Under the pieces are notes generated by a model. The model saw nothing but the letters and a program-made list of their open reading frames with translations, had not been told where the DNA came from and did no database searches. Below are positions 8,464 through 18,335 of a DNA stretch of 64,000 nucleotides, one piece after another. Each line of letters starts with the position of its first letter. Within the stretch, counting starts at the first letter, position 1. A program made the position numbers and the translations under genes. The stretch is from Paenibacillus kyungheensis. Lineage in GTDB: Bacteria > Bacillota > Bacilli > Paenibacillales > Paenibacillaceae. The stretch covers positions 651,001 to 715,000 of the forward strand of contig NZ_CP117416.1 in NCBI RefSeq assembly GCF_028606985.1. The letters run 5' to 3'.

Positions 8464-10227
8464 ATGTTTACCAGAATTAAAAGCGCTTACAATAATTTAG
8501 GTATTCATCGTAAAATGTTGCTACTGATCTCTGCATTGTTGTTAGGAAGTTTTGCTTTTTACGCATTGGTATTAAGCAATTTGTATGAAACGTATGATAG
8601 CCAAATGTACGAAAAGACATCTGAATTACTGAATATGTCTTCTGTCGGTATTGAAAATCAACTGAAAGATATGGAACATTTATCATTTAAAGTAGTTACC
8701 GACGAACAATTGCAACGCTACTTAACAGAGCTGGAACAGACCAATTCAGTGTATCAAAAAAATGTATTACGCAAAAAGCTAACCAATCGGTTGATCGCTT
8801 TTGCAGGTTCGGAGCCTTTTGTCTATTCGATGATGGTGATCGACAAAGAAGGTGAGGTAATGTCAGCAGGCAATCGAGAAGGGATACCGGCTGAATTGCG
8901 AACCGATCTAACCACATTAGCAGATCAGAATGATGGAGCCAATTCGTGGTATGTCGGGGGCAAGTCTTCTTTGTTAGCAGTTCGTCAATTCAAGGCTTTT
9001 ACCGGATCAACCTTCACGCTGAAAAATCTAGGTACAGTGATTATTCGGATTCGGATAGACCGGATTGTCGATAAACAGGTGCATCAGTCTGCTGGAAGTA
9101 CACTTGTGATCGCAGATCATCAACAGATTGTTTATCCTGAAAAGGTGTCATTTAGCGAAACTGAAATCAATCAAGAATTGAGTCGCAATCAGCCTTATGG
9201 TGTAGTGAATTTGCCGGAAGGTGGTTATTTCTCTGCTCGTATTCAATCGCCATATACCGGATGGACATACTTGCATATGACGCCATTTGATCCAATGTTT
9301 GAACGAATAACATGGATGAAGCGTCTGGTGACGATTATATTTATTGCGATCTTTTTGCTAGGGCTGGCATTTGGCACACGATTATCGCGCAGTATTACAA
9401 GACCGATGGAACGCTTGTTGCAGAAAATGAGAACCGTAGAGACTGGCAATCTGGATCGTCTGGAAGAATTAACACTCGGGCCTGTGCTTGAAGGATCACA
9501 GACTGAAGTAGGGTTACTGCACCGCACATTTAACCGAATGTTACTGCGAATCAGTGAATTGATTGATGAAAATTATGCCAAACAATTGATTATTCGCGAA
9601 ACTGAACTTAAAGCGCTACAAGCACAGATTAATCCTCATTTTCTCTATAACACCCTAGAATCGATTAACTGGATGGCGAAAGTTAACAAACAATCCAAAA
9701 TCTCTGAAATGGTCGAAGCGTTAGGCTTTTTATTACGAAGCTCTGTCAATATGAGCGAAAAATTGATTCCGTTAGGACGCGAACTTGATATTGTTTATAG
9801 CTATGTCACGATTCAGCAGATGCGCTTTGAAGAACGTTTGCATTTTGAAGTCGATATTCCTGACGATCTCAAAGATGCGCTAATTCCCAAATTAACGCTA
9901 CAACCGCTGATCGAAAATGCGATTCATTATGCGCTGGAGCCGAGTGTTAACGTGTGCCATATTCGTATTGTAGTGAGACATGAAGAAGATCTGCTCTATA
10001 TCAGTGTAGAAGATGACGGACCGGGAATGACGGCTGAATTTCTAGAACGTCTACATAGTGGACAAGTACAGACGCGTGGTGAAGGGATTGGACTCAGCAA
10101 TATAACCGAACGGATAAGGCTGACATTTGGCTCGGATTACGGAATGGAGATCGAAAGTTTGCCCGGTGTGATTACTGCTTTTCATATTCGTATTCCTTAT
10201 GAGAGAGGGGAAGCGCAAGATGTATAA
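8464..10227 (+). CDS. YesM-type sensor histidine kinase
   Basis: Two-membrane-segment sensor kinase of the HPK7/YesM group (587 residues from this start). The first membrane helix is at about residues 18-38, followed by an extracellular dCache-like sensory region to about 275. A second helix follows (VTIIFIAIFLLGLAFG), then a HAMP linker. The phosphoacceptor box is QINPHFLYNTLESINW and the HATPase has EDDGPGMT and GEGIGLSNITERI. A GTG at 8449 is in frame. The ATG at 8464 gives MFTRIKSAYNNLG, the common N-terminus of these kinases. It overlaps the response regulator gene by 8 nt. By context it senses pectin- or rhamnogalacturonan-derived sugars, which is an inference. Confidence 0.9.
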   Translation: MFTRIKSAYNNLGIHRKMLLLISALLLGSFAFYALVLSNLYETYDSQMYEKTSELLNMSSVGIENQLKDMEHLSFKVVTDEQLQRYLTELEQTNSVYQKNVLRKKLTNRLIAFAGSEPFVYSMMVIDKEGEVMSAGNREGIPAELRTDLTTLADQNDGANSWYVGGKSSLLAVRQFKAFTGSTFTLKNLGTVIIRIRIDRIVDKQVHQSAGSTLVIADHQQIVYPEKVSFSETEINQELSRNQPYGVVNLPEGGYFSARIQSPYTGWTYLHMTPFDPMFERITWMKRLVTIIFIAIFLLGLAFGTRLSRSITRPMERLLQKMRTVETGNLDRLEELTLGPVLEGSQTEVGLLHRTFNRMLLRISELIDENYAKQLIIRETELKALQAQINPHFLYNTLESINWMAKVNKQSKISEMVEALGFLLRSSVNMSEKLIPLGRELDIVYSYVTIQQMRFEERLHFEVDIPDDLKDALIPKLTLQPLIENAIHYALEPSVNVCHIRIVVRHEEDLLYISVEDDGPGMTAEFLERLHSGQVQTRGEGIGLSNITERIRLTFGSDYGMEIESLPGVITAFHIRIPYERGEAQDV

Positions 10228-11779
10228 AGTATTGTTAGTCGATGATGAACGGATGATCTTGGAAGGGATATCACAGGTCGTGAACTGGCATGAAAGTGGA
10301 ACCGAATTGATCGGCACCGCACGTAATGGACTGGAAGCCTATGAGCGTATTCAAGAAAATTGCCCTGATATCGTGATTAGTGATATCTCTATGCCCGGAC
10401 TCGATGGAATTGGACTGGTCGCCAAAACCCATGCTGCATTTCCAGAGGTGCGCTTTATTATGTTGTCCGGTTATAAAGATTTTGATTATGCCCGTAGAGC
10501 GATGCAGTATGGGGTGAAACATTATTTGGTGAAGCCTTGTAACGAACGCCAGATTCAAGAAGCGATCAGTGAATTGTTATCCGAACGTGAGGTTGAGCAT
10601 GAGCGTGATGAATTTGTAAACAGTATGAAAGAGCAATTTACACGCATGTTGCCACAGGTGAAAGAACAATTTCTGAAAGAATTTATCGCTAATAAAATGT
10701 ACGGGGTGCGTGACCTTGCTTATTATGAGCAATTATTTCATCTGAATCTGCGTGACCGTCCGGTACGAATGGCTTTGATGCGTGTCGAAGAATCGCATGA
10801 ATATGAACATTTATTTGCACTCAAAAATATCGCTGATGATCTACTAGATGGTGTATTGATGGGAACAACGATTCATATGCAAGATGAATTACTACTTTTA
10901 CTGGATGATCCTGAATCGATTACCAAGCTGATTAGTGATCTGGAACATGTACAACAAGTGTTTGCAGGCTTTTACAAATTAGATGTGACGATTGCTCTAA
11001 GCGAACCGGATTATATGATCTCATTACGGCGAATGTATCGGGATACACAGCAATGTATGAATCACCGCTTTTATGTAGGGGAAGGCAGTATTATTACCAA
11101 GTCGGATCTAGCATTGGCTGACCAGAAAGATAATACTTCGTTTGAAATGGATGAAGAAGCTTTTACATTGTTAATTAAATCTGGACAAATGGAAGAAGTG
11201 ACCGCGGAGATTGATCGTTTATTTGTAACATTAGCGGAATGGCGACATGATATCGGAGTGACGCGCTCGTATGTATTGCAATTATATGCAGTGATGATCC
11301 GTCTATGCTTGCCAGAAGAACGTTCTTTATTTACAGGTCGAATGGCAGAACTGGCAATGCTAGATACATTAACTGGATTACATGAGTTCGTACAGGAAGC
11401 CGCTGCTTACTTAACGATGAGTTACTATAAGAGCAATGTGAATCGCCAATCTTCTGTCGTCAATAAAATGATTCAGATCATCGAGCAAAATTACACCAGT
11501 GCTGAATTATCGCTAAACGGAGTCGCTAATCAAATGCTGTATATGAACCCGGACTACCTCGGTAAAATTTTCAAAAAAGTGACTGGCGATAATTTTTCTC
11601 ATTATGTCAATCGTTATCGAATCGAACGCTCCACCGATCATATTCGTCGTAGCGGTGATGTCAAAGTATTCGAACTCGCCGAACTGTTCGGATTCGGTGG
11701 TAACTCTCAATATTTCAGTCAGGTATTCAAAAAGTGGACAGGCATGACCCCAACCGAATATCGGAAAAGTGAAGAGTAG
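10220..11779 (+). CDS. YesN-type response regulator with AraC DNA-binding domain
   Basis: Partner of the preceding kinase (519 residues). The N-terminal receiver domain (VLLVDDE at about 4-10, phosphoacceptor in DIVISDISMPG, conserved Lys in HYLVKPC) is followed by a long middle region. Two AraC-type helix-turn-helix motifs make up the last ~100 residues (LSLNGVANQMLYMNPDYLGK and FELAELFGFGGNSQYFSQVF). The ATG at 10220 follows a GAGGGG site and overlaps the kinase stop, which indicates translational coupling. It probably activates the importer and enzyme genes from 12411 onward. Confidence 0.92.
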   Translation: MYKVLLVDDERMILEGISQVVNWHESGTELIGTARNGLEAYERIQENCPDIVISDISMPGLDGIGLVAKTHAAFPEVRFIMLSGYKDFDYARRAMQYGVKHYLVKPCNERQIQEAISELLSEREVEHERDEFVNSMKEQFTRMLPQVKEQFLKEFIANKMYGVRDLAYYEQLFHLNLRDRPVRMALMRVEESHEYEHLFALKNIADDLLDGVLMGTTIHMQDELLLLLDDPESITKLISDLEHVQQVFAGFYKLDVTIALSEPDYMISLRRMYRDTQQCMNHRFYVGEGSIITKSDLALADQKDNTSFEMDEEAFTLLIKSGQMEEVTAEIDRLFVTLAEWRHDIGVTRSYVLQLYAVMIRLCLPEERSLFTGRMAELAMLDTLTGLHEFVQEAAAYLTMSYYKSNVNRQSSVVNKMIQIIEQNYTSAELSLNGVANQMLYMNPDYLGKIFKKVTGDNFSHYVNRYRIERSTDHIRRSGDVKVFELAELFGFGGNSQYFSQVFKKWTGMTPTEYRKSEE

Positions 11780-11925
11780 AGCAAAAGCAAATATAAAATA
11801 AACTTTTTGTAGATATAACTTATTGTAGCTATAACTTGTAATGAAGTTTTATCTTTTGGAGTTTACTTGTCTAACTATTATGCTGTGATGTAAATGAATG
11901 GATACGAATAATAGTACACTTCAAC

Positions 11926-11970
11926 AAAGAATAAAGAATAAAGAATAAAGAATAAAGAACAAAGAATAAA
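11926..11970 (+). repeat. 7-bp tandem repeat AAAGAAT
   Basis: About six copies of AAAGAAT (one degenerate, AAAGAAC) lie directly before the terminator of the response regulator gene. A related 7-bp array of GAATGAA lies at 22681-22752 in the same position relative to its gene. Confidence 0.85.
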
Positions 11971-11998
11971 GCGACTTTTGATGGTCGCTTTTTATTTT
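11968..11998 (+). terminator. Terminator after the two-component genes
   Basis: AAAGCGAC pairs with GTCGCTTT, with an 8-nt loop and a T-rich tail. Confidence 0.75.
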
Positions 11999-12009
11999 GA
12001 CTCAAATCT

Positions 12010-12175
12010 ATCTAGCGTATCTCAGCGCACAAGCGAAGAGCATCATCATATTCTGAAAGAGCGAAGCGATCGCCTTTGTCATGAACTCCCTACCGCTTAG
12101 CAGTTATTCAAGGGAGTTCATGACAACAAGCGACGATAAGAATAAGATGATGATCGTAGCGACAGCCCCTTGATA
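12010..12175 (+). ncRNA. Long imperfect hairpin, copy 2 of a repeated structured element
   Basis: The left arm (12031-12090) and right arm (12110-12166) pair over about 55 positions with bulges. GTCATGAACTCCCT/AGGGAGTTCATGAC is a perfect inner stem. The bulge TTCTGAAAG opposite ATAAGAA and the tip GCTTAGCAGTTATTC resemble the bulge and tip (GCTTGCAGTCTAATTC) of the 3868-4006 hairpin, although the stems differ. That is the pattern of compensatory change in a conserved RNA. It lies about 240 bp before the sugar-binding protein gene. The rest of 11999-12308 shows no gene. Confidence 0.5.
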
Positions 12176-12308
12176 CCGTAAACCAATTCATTTGAATACA
12201 AATATCCGTCATCATCCAAATTCAGACTACTCTGTTTTTTACACGATCACATCGGATTTGTGTATTCATTTGTGATCTGGCATCTGCGAAAATGAAGGTA
12301 TAACTTAA

Positions 12309-12323
12309 ATGTAAGCGTTAACA
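12309..12323 (+). promoter_or_regulatory. CcpA-binding cre site
   Basis: ATGTAAGCGTTAACA fits the cre consensus perfectly, and its core TGTAAGCGTTAACA is the same as the classic amyE operator. It lies about 88 bp before the importer start, so glucose repression of the transport and enzyme genes is likely. Confidence 0.8.
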
Positions 12324-12410
12324 AAAAAGGAGCATTATTACATTCTACTTATTGATTTTAAGCAATATGAACAGCAATCATCAGCTTGATTAACGAAAGG
12401 GGAGAATATA

Positions 12411-13703
12411 ATGAGAAAAAAGACAGCACTGGTATTGATGGTTACAATCCTACTTTTCATCACAGCTTGTGGTAATTCAGGTGGCGGAGGTAGTAATGCT
12501 AGTGGAGGTACAGACGGCAAAACACTTCGGATCGCTTGGTGGGGATCAGATACTCGACATGAATATACTCAGAAAATTATTGATATGTACAAAGAGCAAA
12601 ACCCCGGTGTAAATATTGATATCGAATATGCTTCTTTTGATGATTATTGGAAAAAGCTAGCTCCACAAGCAGCCGCTAATCAATTACCGGATATTATGCA
12701 AATGGACGTATCTTATATTAGCCAATACGCTAAAAACGGACAATTGGAAGACCTGACCCCATACTTAGGAAGCAAAATTAAAGTCGATGATGTGACTGAA
12801 AACGTACTTAAAACAGGTGTAATAGGTGGCGTACAATACGGTATGCCAACAGGGGTTAACGTTTTAGGATTCCAATACGATCCAGCGATTTTGAAAAAAG
12901 CAGGCATCAGCGAAATTCCAGACAATTGGACTTGGGATCAATACAAAGAAATCGCACTTAAAGCGAAAGACAAAGGAATCTACTTTGATAGCTCAATGGC
13001 AGCAGATATTTTCTTTAACTACTTTTTACGTACCAAAGGTCAATCGCTTTACAATGCTGAAGGAACAGCACTTGGATATGAAGATGATGCGCTATTTACA
13101 GAATTCTTCGGTATGTTAGCTGAACTGATCAAAGAAGGCGCAGTACCTTCTCAGGAAAAATTGAACCAGACCAAAGGGATTCTGGAAGAATCCGATATTG
13201 TAAAAGGTACAGGCATCGGGATCTGGCAATGGTCGAACCAATTTGTAGCGTTACAACGTGTCGTGAATCGTCCGATGGAGCTTGCTCCGATGGTAGGGCC
13301 TGATATGGAAAAAGGAATTTATATGCAACCAAGTATGTACTGGGCTGTAGCGAAAAGTTCGCAATCCAAAGACGAAGCAGCTAAATTTATCGACTTCTGG
13401 ATCAACAATCAAGATGCCAATAAATTGATCAAAGGCGAACGTGGTGTACCAATTTCTGCGGCTGTTAAAGAAGCTGTAGCACCAGAACTAAGTGAAACCG
13501 AGAAACAAGTATTTGATTTTGTCGCTAAAATGGAGCCAATCAGTTCACCAATGAGCCCACCACCACCTGTAGGGTCGGCTGAGATTATTGCAGCATTAAC
13601 CGATTATGTAGAGCAAATTAACTTTGGACAAGCTACTGCTGCTGAAGTTGCACCGAAGTTCCGGGCAGATGCGAATGCGATCTTGTCAAACAATCAACCG
13701 TAA
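12411..13703 (+). CDS. Sugar ABC transporter substrate-binding lipoprotein
   Basis: Family 1 extracellular solute-binding protein (430 residues). The signal peptide ends in the lipobox ITAC (Cys20), followed by a Gly/Ser-rich linker and the two-lobed binding domain (TLRIAWWGSDTRHEYTQKIIDMY). It is lipid-anchored on the outer face of the membrane and feeds the two permeases downstream. By context (GH105 hydrolase and acetylesterase next door) the ligand is probably an unsaturated rhamnogalacturonan oligosaccharide, like the Bacillus YesO or YtcQ systems. No ATPase gene is present. Such systems usually share MsmX, which is an inference. The ribosome site is AAAGGGGAG. Confidence 0.9.
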   Translation: MRKKTALVLMVTILLFITACGNSGGGGSNASGGTDGKTLRIAWWGSDTRHEYTQKIIDMYKEQNPGVNIDIEYASFDDYWKKLAPQAAANQLPDIMQMDVSYISQYAKNGQLEDLTPYLGSKIKVDDVTENVLKTGVIGGVQYGMPTGVNVLGFQYDPAILKKAGISEIPDNWTWDQYKEIALKAKDKGIYFDSSMAADIFFNYFLRTKGQSLYNAEGTALGYEDDALFTEFFGMLAELIKEGAVPSQEKLNQTKGILEESDIVKGTGIGIWQWSNQFVALQRVVNRPMELAPMVGPDMEKGIYMQPSMYWAVAKSSQSKDEAAKFIDFWINNQDANKLIKGERGVPISAAVKEAVAPELSETEKQVFDFVAKMEPISSPMSPPPPVGSAEIIAALTDYVEQINFGQATAAEVAPKFRADANAILSNNQP

Positions 13704-13732
13704 CGAACTCGTTAGCTGATAGATGTAGAGAA

Positions 13733-13780
13733 CGTGAACCGATCGCTGGAGAATGTATATCCAATCGGTTCACGATTTTC
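13733..13780 (+). terminator. Attenuating hairpin between binding protein and permease genes
   Basis: CGTGAACCGAT and ATCGGTTCACG are perfect 11-bp arms, followed by ATTTTCTTTC. It lies in the only sizeable gap of the importer operon. A leaky terminator or 3'-end stabiliser here would give more binding protein than permease. Confidence 0.7.
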
Positions 13781-13818
13781 TTTCAAAATCTCAACGATCT
13801 GAGGAGGTGCGAACGCTT

Positions 13819-14724
13819 ATGGCTATACGTAATGAGTCTTTAAAAACCAATTTGACCGGCTATGCTTTTATTAGCCCTTTTATTATTGGATTTCTGGCTT
13901 TTACTTTGATCCCGATGTTTATATCGTTGTATCTTTCGTTTACCAGCTATAACTTGTTTACTTCGCCACGCTGGATAGGACTTGGTAATTTTGAAAAAAT
14001 GTTTACCAATGATCCGAAATATTGGAACTCGGTCAGAGTGACTATTTATTATGTTTTTGTAGGTGTTCCTTTACGATTAGCTTTTGCTTTATTTGTAGCG
14101 ATGGTGCTCAATACAGCATCACGGATGGTGGGTACATATCGAACGATTTATTATTTACCATCCATTATTGGTGGTAGTGTAGCTGTATCTATTATGTGGC
14201 GTAATATTTTTAGTGAGCAAGGGATCGTCAACCATTTCTTAATGGCTTTCGGCGCAGCACCTGTCAATTGGTTTGGTAATGCTACCGCTGCACTGGGCAT
14301 GCTGATCACGTTATCGGTATGGCAATTCGGTTCATCGATGTTGATTTTCCTTGCTGGCTTAAAAAATATTTCACCTGAAATGTATGAAGCCGCCAGTGTT
14401 GATGGTGCTTCACCTGTACGCAAATTTATGAATATTACATTACCGTTACTCAGTCCGGTTATTTTATTTAATCTGATTATGCAGACGATTAGTGCATTTA
14501 TGACATTTGTACCTGCCTATGTTATCTCCAAAGGAGAAGGTGGCCCTCTGGATGGAACAATGTTGTATTCACTTTACTTATTCCGTCAGGCATTTATGTT
14601 CAACAATATGGGTTATGCGGCAGCGATGGCTTGGGTGATGTTGATCTTTATCGGTATTCTAACATTTGTATTATTCAAAACATCTAAAATGTGGGTGTTC
14701 TATGAATCAGAAGGAGGACGTTAA
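13819..14724 (+). CDS. Sugar ABC transporter permease (MalF-type)
   Basis: Inner-membrane permease of about 301 residues with six predicted membrane helices. It has the cytoplasmic EAA loop ([25 protein letters not shown]) that docks the ATPase. The frame is open back to 13753, but the strong GAGGAGGTG ribosome site lies 9 nt before the ATG at 13819. It forms a heterodimer with the product of the next gene. The stop is 2 nt before the next ATG, so translation is coupled. Confidence 0.92.
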   Translation: MAIRNESLKTNLTGYAFISPFIIGFLAFTLIPMFISLYLSFTSYNLFTSPRWIGLGNFEKMFTNDPKYWNSVRVTIYYVFVGVPLRLAFALFVAMVLNTASRMVGTYRTIYYLPSIIGGSVAVSIMWRNIFSEQGIVNHFLMAFGAAPVNWFGNATAALGMLITLSVWQFGSSMLIFLAGLKNISPEMYEAASVDGASPVRKFMNITLPLLSPVILFNLIMQTISAFMTFVPAYVISKGEGGPLDGTMLYSLYLFRQAFMFNNMGYAAAMAWVMLIFIGILTFVLFKTSKMWVFYESEGGR

Positions 14725-14726
14725 TT

Positions 14727-15632
14727 ATGGCTGAACGTAAAGCGTCTATCCCTGAATACAATGTAATGAGCAGTACACGCGCGCAAAAAGGGTGGTTCTG
14801 GCGCAAAATCAAATGGCCTATATATCATATCTTTGTCGGGTTACTGGCGATCTTGATGATGTATCCGATTGCATGGATGTTGCTCAGTTCATTTAAAGAA
14901 AGCCGTACCATTTTTGCTACAGCGAATACATTATTGCCTGCTCAATGGATGTGGGATAACTATATTACCGGTTGGAAAGGTGTCGGTGGTTATTCTTTCG
15001 GGCATTATATGTGGAATTCATTAGTAATTGTAGCGATATCGACAGTCGGAGTAGTTATTTCTTCGGCAGTGATTGCTTTCGGATTTGCTCGTTTGAATTT
15101 TAAAGGTCGGAACTTCTGGTTTGCGATTATGATGGTGACCTTAATGTTACCTCATGATGTGGTATTGGTTCCGCAATATATTATTTTCACTAAATTAGGA
15201 TGGTTAAACAGTATTGCTCCTATTGTGGTACCGCAATTTTTCGGTGCACCGTTCTTTATTTTCTTGATGGTACAGTTTATCAGGACGATTCCGAAAGATC
15301 TGGATGAAGCGGCGACGATTGATGGGTGTGGCAAATTCCGTTTGTTTATACAGATCATTTTGCCATTGATCAAGTCTTCTCTGGCGACAGCAGCGATTTT
15401 CTCTTTTTACTGGCGCTGGGAAGATCTACTAGGTCCGGTACTCTACTTGAATTCACCGGATAAATATACGGTCTCGATGGGATTGAAAATGTTTTTGGAT
15501 AGCGAATCTTCTTCTAACTGGGGAGCGATGTTCGCGATGTCTATCGTAAGTCTATTGCCTGTGGTAGCGATCTTCTTTGCTTTCCAAAGACATATTGTCG
15601 AAGGGATCAGTTCTAGCGGGATCAAAGGATAA
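14727..15632 (+). CDS. Sugar ABC transporter permease (MalG-type)
   Basis: Second permease of the importer (301 residues, six predicted membrane helices). Its EAA loop is [23 protein letters not shown]. Its AAGGAGG ribosome site lies inside the end of the preceding gene. Together with the binding lipoprotein it completes the membrane part of a CUT1 oligosaccharide importer that lacks its own ATPase gene. Confidence 0.92.
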   Translation: MAERKASIPEYNVMSSTRAQKGWFWRKIKWPIYHIFVGLLAILMMYPIAWMLLSSFKESRTIFATANTLLPAQWMWDNYITGWKGVGGYSFGHYMWNSLVIVAISTVGVVISSAVIAFGFARLNFKGRNFWFAIMMVTLMLPHDVVLVPQYIIFTKLGWLNSIAPIVVPQFFGAPFFIFLMVQFIRTIPKDLDEAATIDGCGKFRLFIQIILPLIKSSLATAAIFSFYWRWEDLLGPVLYLNSPDKYTVSMGLKMFLDSESSSNWGAMFAMSIVSLLPVVAIFFAFQRHIVEGISSSGIKG

Positions 15633-15768
15633 GATACGGATCAACAATAGCTAGGTAGATATCTCATACTGAATACTTTATGTTGCTCATTATTGAAGTT
15701 ATCGAAATAGATGTTATGTACCATATAGATAATCATTAAAGCGATCTATGCAAGGATGGTGAAGCCAA

Positions 15769-17049
15769 ATGAATCACAAATCAGCTACTGAGACGGCTAC
15801 AGAACAATGGCGGATCACAGAAGGTGGCGATGCCCATGCAGCATTAGGTGATCCTTCATCTACGCTTCATGCATCTGCATCCGATCTCTCAGCACATGAA
15901 CCGTTGTTATCACCATTGCGATATGATTTTGGACCGGGAGAAGTTACTCCCGGTTATATATCTGTGTCTCCTGATGATCGATATGAAAATGTGCAGACTG
16001 GATCAAGTTATGGATTTGCACATCCTGAGAGGGTATACGGACGAGATCGAAGCAATCTGCTAAGTGGAGATCTATTCGCAGAGACTTCTAATCATTTGCT
16101 AAGTAGCTTCTGTATTCCACTGGACACTTCATTTATAACCGATCTGCCTAACGGTACATATCAGATCCAGATTACGGTTGGAGATGAACAAGCCGCTACT
16201 CATACGATCATTAAATGTGGCGCTGGCAAGCTGATGTTACCGCCTGTAGATACATTGCCCGGTCAATTTGTAAATAAACTATTTACCGTTCCGGTGATTG
16301 AACATCAACTGCAATTGCATATCAGCGGCAAAGCTCCACGTCTAAATGTGGTTGAGATTACAGCTGTACCGCAAGCACTCAAACTATTTATCGCTGGCGA
16401 TTCAACAGTGACTGATCAGAAGCAAGGTGGAGCTCCTTATGCGGGTTGGGGGCAGATGTTACCTGCAAAATTCAAGCACGATGTCTGTGTCGATAATCAT
16501 GCAGTATCCGGTCGCAGTTCCAAAAGCTTTATTGATGAAGGTAGACTGGCTATAATTGCAGACCAGATCAAAGCAGGGGATTTTCTATGTATTCAATTCG
16601 GTCATAATGATGAAAAAAATGATCCGGCACGCGGGACAGAGCCATTTACTACATTTAAAGAGTACTTATTGCAATATATCGAAGTCGCTCATACCAAAGG
16701 GGCAACTCCAATTTTGATAACTCCGGTTAGTCGGCGTTACTTTGGAGCAGATGGCGTTCTTACAGATACTCATGGCGACTATATTGTAGCAATAAAAGAA
16801 TTAGCGACAGAGCAACAGGTTCCACTAATCGATCTCGCTCAGCAGACCAAAGTATTGTTAGAGTCACTGGGTGAAGAACAAAGTAAATCGTTATTCGTCT
16901 GGCTCTATCCAGGGGAGTATCTACATTTTCCCGATGGGATGGAAGACAATACTCATTTTCAAGAACAAGGTGCTATGCAGGTAGCAGGACTGGTTACTGA
17001 AAGTATTCGTACGTTGGCGATTCAACCGTTAGTGATGTATTTGCGCTAA
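15769..17049 (+). CDS. Rhamnogalacturonan acetylesterase with N-terminal beta domain
   Basis: SGNH-family esterase (426 residues) that removes acetyl groups from rhamnogalacturonan. The C-terminal catalytic domain starts at about residue 205 with FIAGDSTVTDQ (nucleophile Ser), followed by NHAVSGRSSKSF, QFGHNDEKNDP and DNTHFQEQGA (Asp and His). These are the four SGNH blocks of the YesT/RhgT group. About 200 N-terminal residues precede it, with YDFGPGEVTPGYISVSPDD and GTYQIQITVGD, resembling a galactose-binding-like beta-sandwich module. No signal peptide is visible, so it should act in the cytoplasm on imported oligosaccharides. It lies between the importer and the GH105 gene. Confidence 0.85.
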   Translation: MNHKSATETATEQWRITEGGDAHAALGDPSSTLHASASDLSAHEPLLSPLRYDFGPGEVTPGYISVSPDDRYENVQTGSSYGFAHPERVYGRDRSNLLSGDLFAETSNHLLSSFCIPLDTSFITDLPNGTYQIQITVGDEQAATHTIIKCGAGKLMLPPVDTLPGQFVNKLFTVPVIEHQLQLHISGKAPRLNVVEITAVPQALKLFIAGDSTVTDQKQGGAPYAGWGQMLPAKFKHDVCVDNHAVSGRSSKSFIDEGRLAIIADQIKAGDFLCIQFGHNDEKNDPARGTEPFTTFKEYLLQYIEVAHTKGATPILITPVSRRYFGADGVLTDTHGDYIVAIKELATEQQVPLIDLAQQTKVLLESLGEEQSKSLFVWLYPGEYLHFPDGMEDNTHFQEQGAMQVAGLVTESIRTLAIQPLVMYLR

Positions 17050-17140
17050 TGCTAATATCGTTACTTTTGTATAGAGTGATCCTCATGACATTTCGAATCT
17101 ACTGACAATCTAATATGCGATACAGAAAGGATGATTAGTT

Positions 17141-18175
17141 ATGCCTGCTTTACAATTTGATGAACAGCATATCCGTGATGTGATTGATCGTGTGGTTGAA
17201 CGTACATTTAATATGGATTTTCGTTGGGATTGGCCGGGTGGAGTTGCTTTTTACGGAATCTGCGAAGCCTATGAAGCAACAGGAAAAAAGGAATATCTAG
17301 ACAAACTTAAAATTTGGATCGATGAGCAGATTGAAGAAGGATTACCACAGTTATCGGTCAACGGGGTATCGATCGGTCATTGTCTGCTTACCTTATATGA
17401 AGCAACAGGCGAAGAAAAGTATTTAGATATTGCAAAAGAAATGGCTGAATTTCTAGATAGCAAAGCAGAGCGTTTTGCAGATGGTATTTTCCAGCATACG
17501 GTCAATTCACTTACCGATGTATTTCCACAGCAAGCATGGGTAGATACGATGTTTATGGCAGGGTATTATTTGCTACGGATCGGTCATTTGTTAGGCAATG
17601 AGAAATATATCGAGGATGGTCTGAAGCAGTATCATGGACATGAAGAGTTTTTACAAGATAACGATACCAATCTGTATTATCACGGTTGGGATCATGTGAA
17701 TCAGCATCATATGTCAGGCATGTATTGGGCGCGTGGTAATTCATGGGCGGCACTGACCATGGCAAAAGCATTGAAGTTTATTCCAGTGCAACATCCATCG
17801 TATATGATTATTGACGGTTCTTTGCGAGATCAATTAAGCGCTCTCGTACGTCTGCAATCACCAGAAGGATTGTGGCATACCGTACTGACCGATGAGACTT
17901 CATATCTGGAAACATCCGGTTCTGCGGGTATCGCGACAGCATTATTGTTGCAAGGCAGACTGTACAATAAATATACGCAAAAAGCGATTGATGGCATTTT
18001 GTCGAAGATCAAAGAAGACGGTACTATAACAGGCGTTTCCGCAGGGACAGCCGTCATGAATGATATTGATGGCTACCGCAAAGTACCTGCCAAACGTATT
18101 CAAGGATGGGGACAAGGACTGGGCTTAGCTTTTCTAGCTCAATTGGTACGTACCAAAGAAGACGTATTTGGTTGA
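17141..18175 (+). CDS. GH105 unsaturated rhamnogalacturonyl hydrolase
   Basis: Cytoplasmic (alpha/alpha)6-barrel hydrolase (344 residues, no signal peptide) of the YteR/YesR family. It removes the unsaturated galacturonyl residue left by rhamnogalacturonan lyases. The catalytic region WVDTMFMAGYYLLRIG (Asp at about residue 135) matches the family. Other conserved features are WDWPGGVAFYG near the N-terminus, YHGWDH, MYWARGNSWAALTM and the C-terminal RIQGWGQG. It is the last gene of the locus and is followed by a bidirectional terminator. The Bacillus homologues are induced by YesM/YesN-type systems, consistent with the regulators upstream. Confidence 0.92.
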   Translation: MPALQFDEQHIRDVIDRVVERTFNMDFRWDWPGGVAFYGICEAYEATGKKEYLDKLKIWIDEQIEEGLPQLSVNGVSIGHCLLTLYEATGEEKYLDIAKEMAEFLDSKAERFADGIFQHTVNSLTDVFPQQAWVDTMFMAGYYLLRIGHLLGNEKYIEDGLKQYHGHEEFLQDNDTNLYYHGWDHVNQHHMSGMYWARGNSWAALTMAKALKFIPVQHPSYMIIDGSLRDQLSALVRLQSPEGLWHTVLTDETSYLETSGSAGIATALLLQGRLYNKYTQKAIDGILSKIKEDGTITGVSAGTAVMNDIDGYRKVPAKRIQGWGQGLGLAFLAQLVRTKEDVFG

Positions 18176-18263
18176 TTATCATGAAGCGATCATATCGATC
18201 GTTATTTTGAAAAAATATAGCATAGTATTATTCCTGGACATTTTAATTCAGCAAATAAAATAT

Positions 18264-18306
18264 AAAAAAACACGCTGTTCTTATTCAAAGAGCAGCGTGT
18301 TTTCTT
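18264..18306. terminator. Bidirectional terminator
   Basis: AAAAACACGCTGTTCTT and AGAGCAGCGTGTTTTCTT form a stem with A and T tracts on both sides. It separates the GH105 gene (plus) from the lipoprotein gene (minus). Confidence 0.85.
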
Positions 18307-18335
18307 TAGGTTACATGCAGTGAAACGACAAATTT

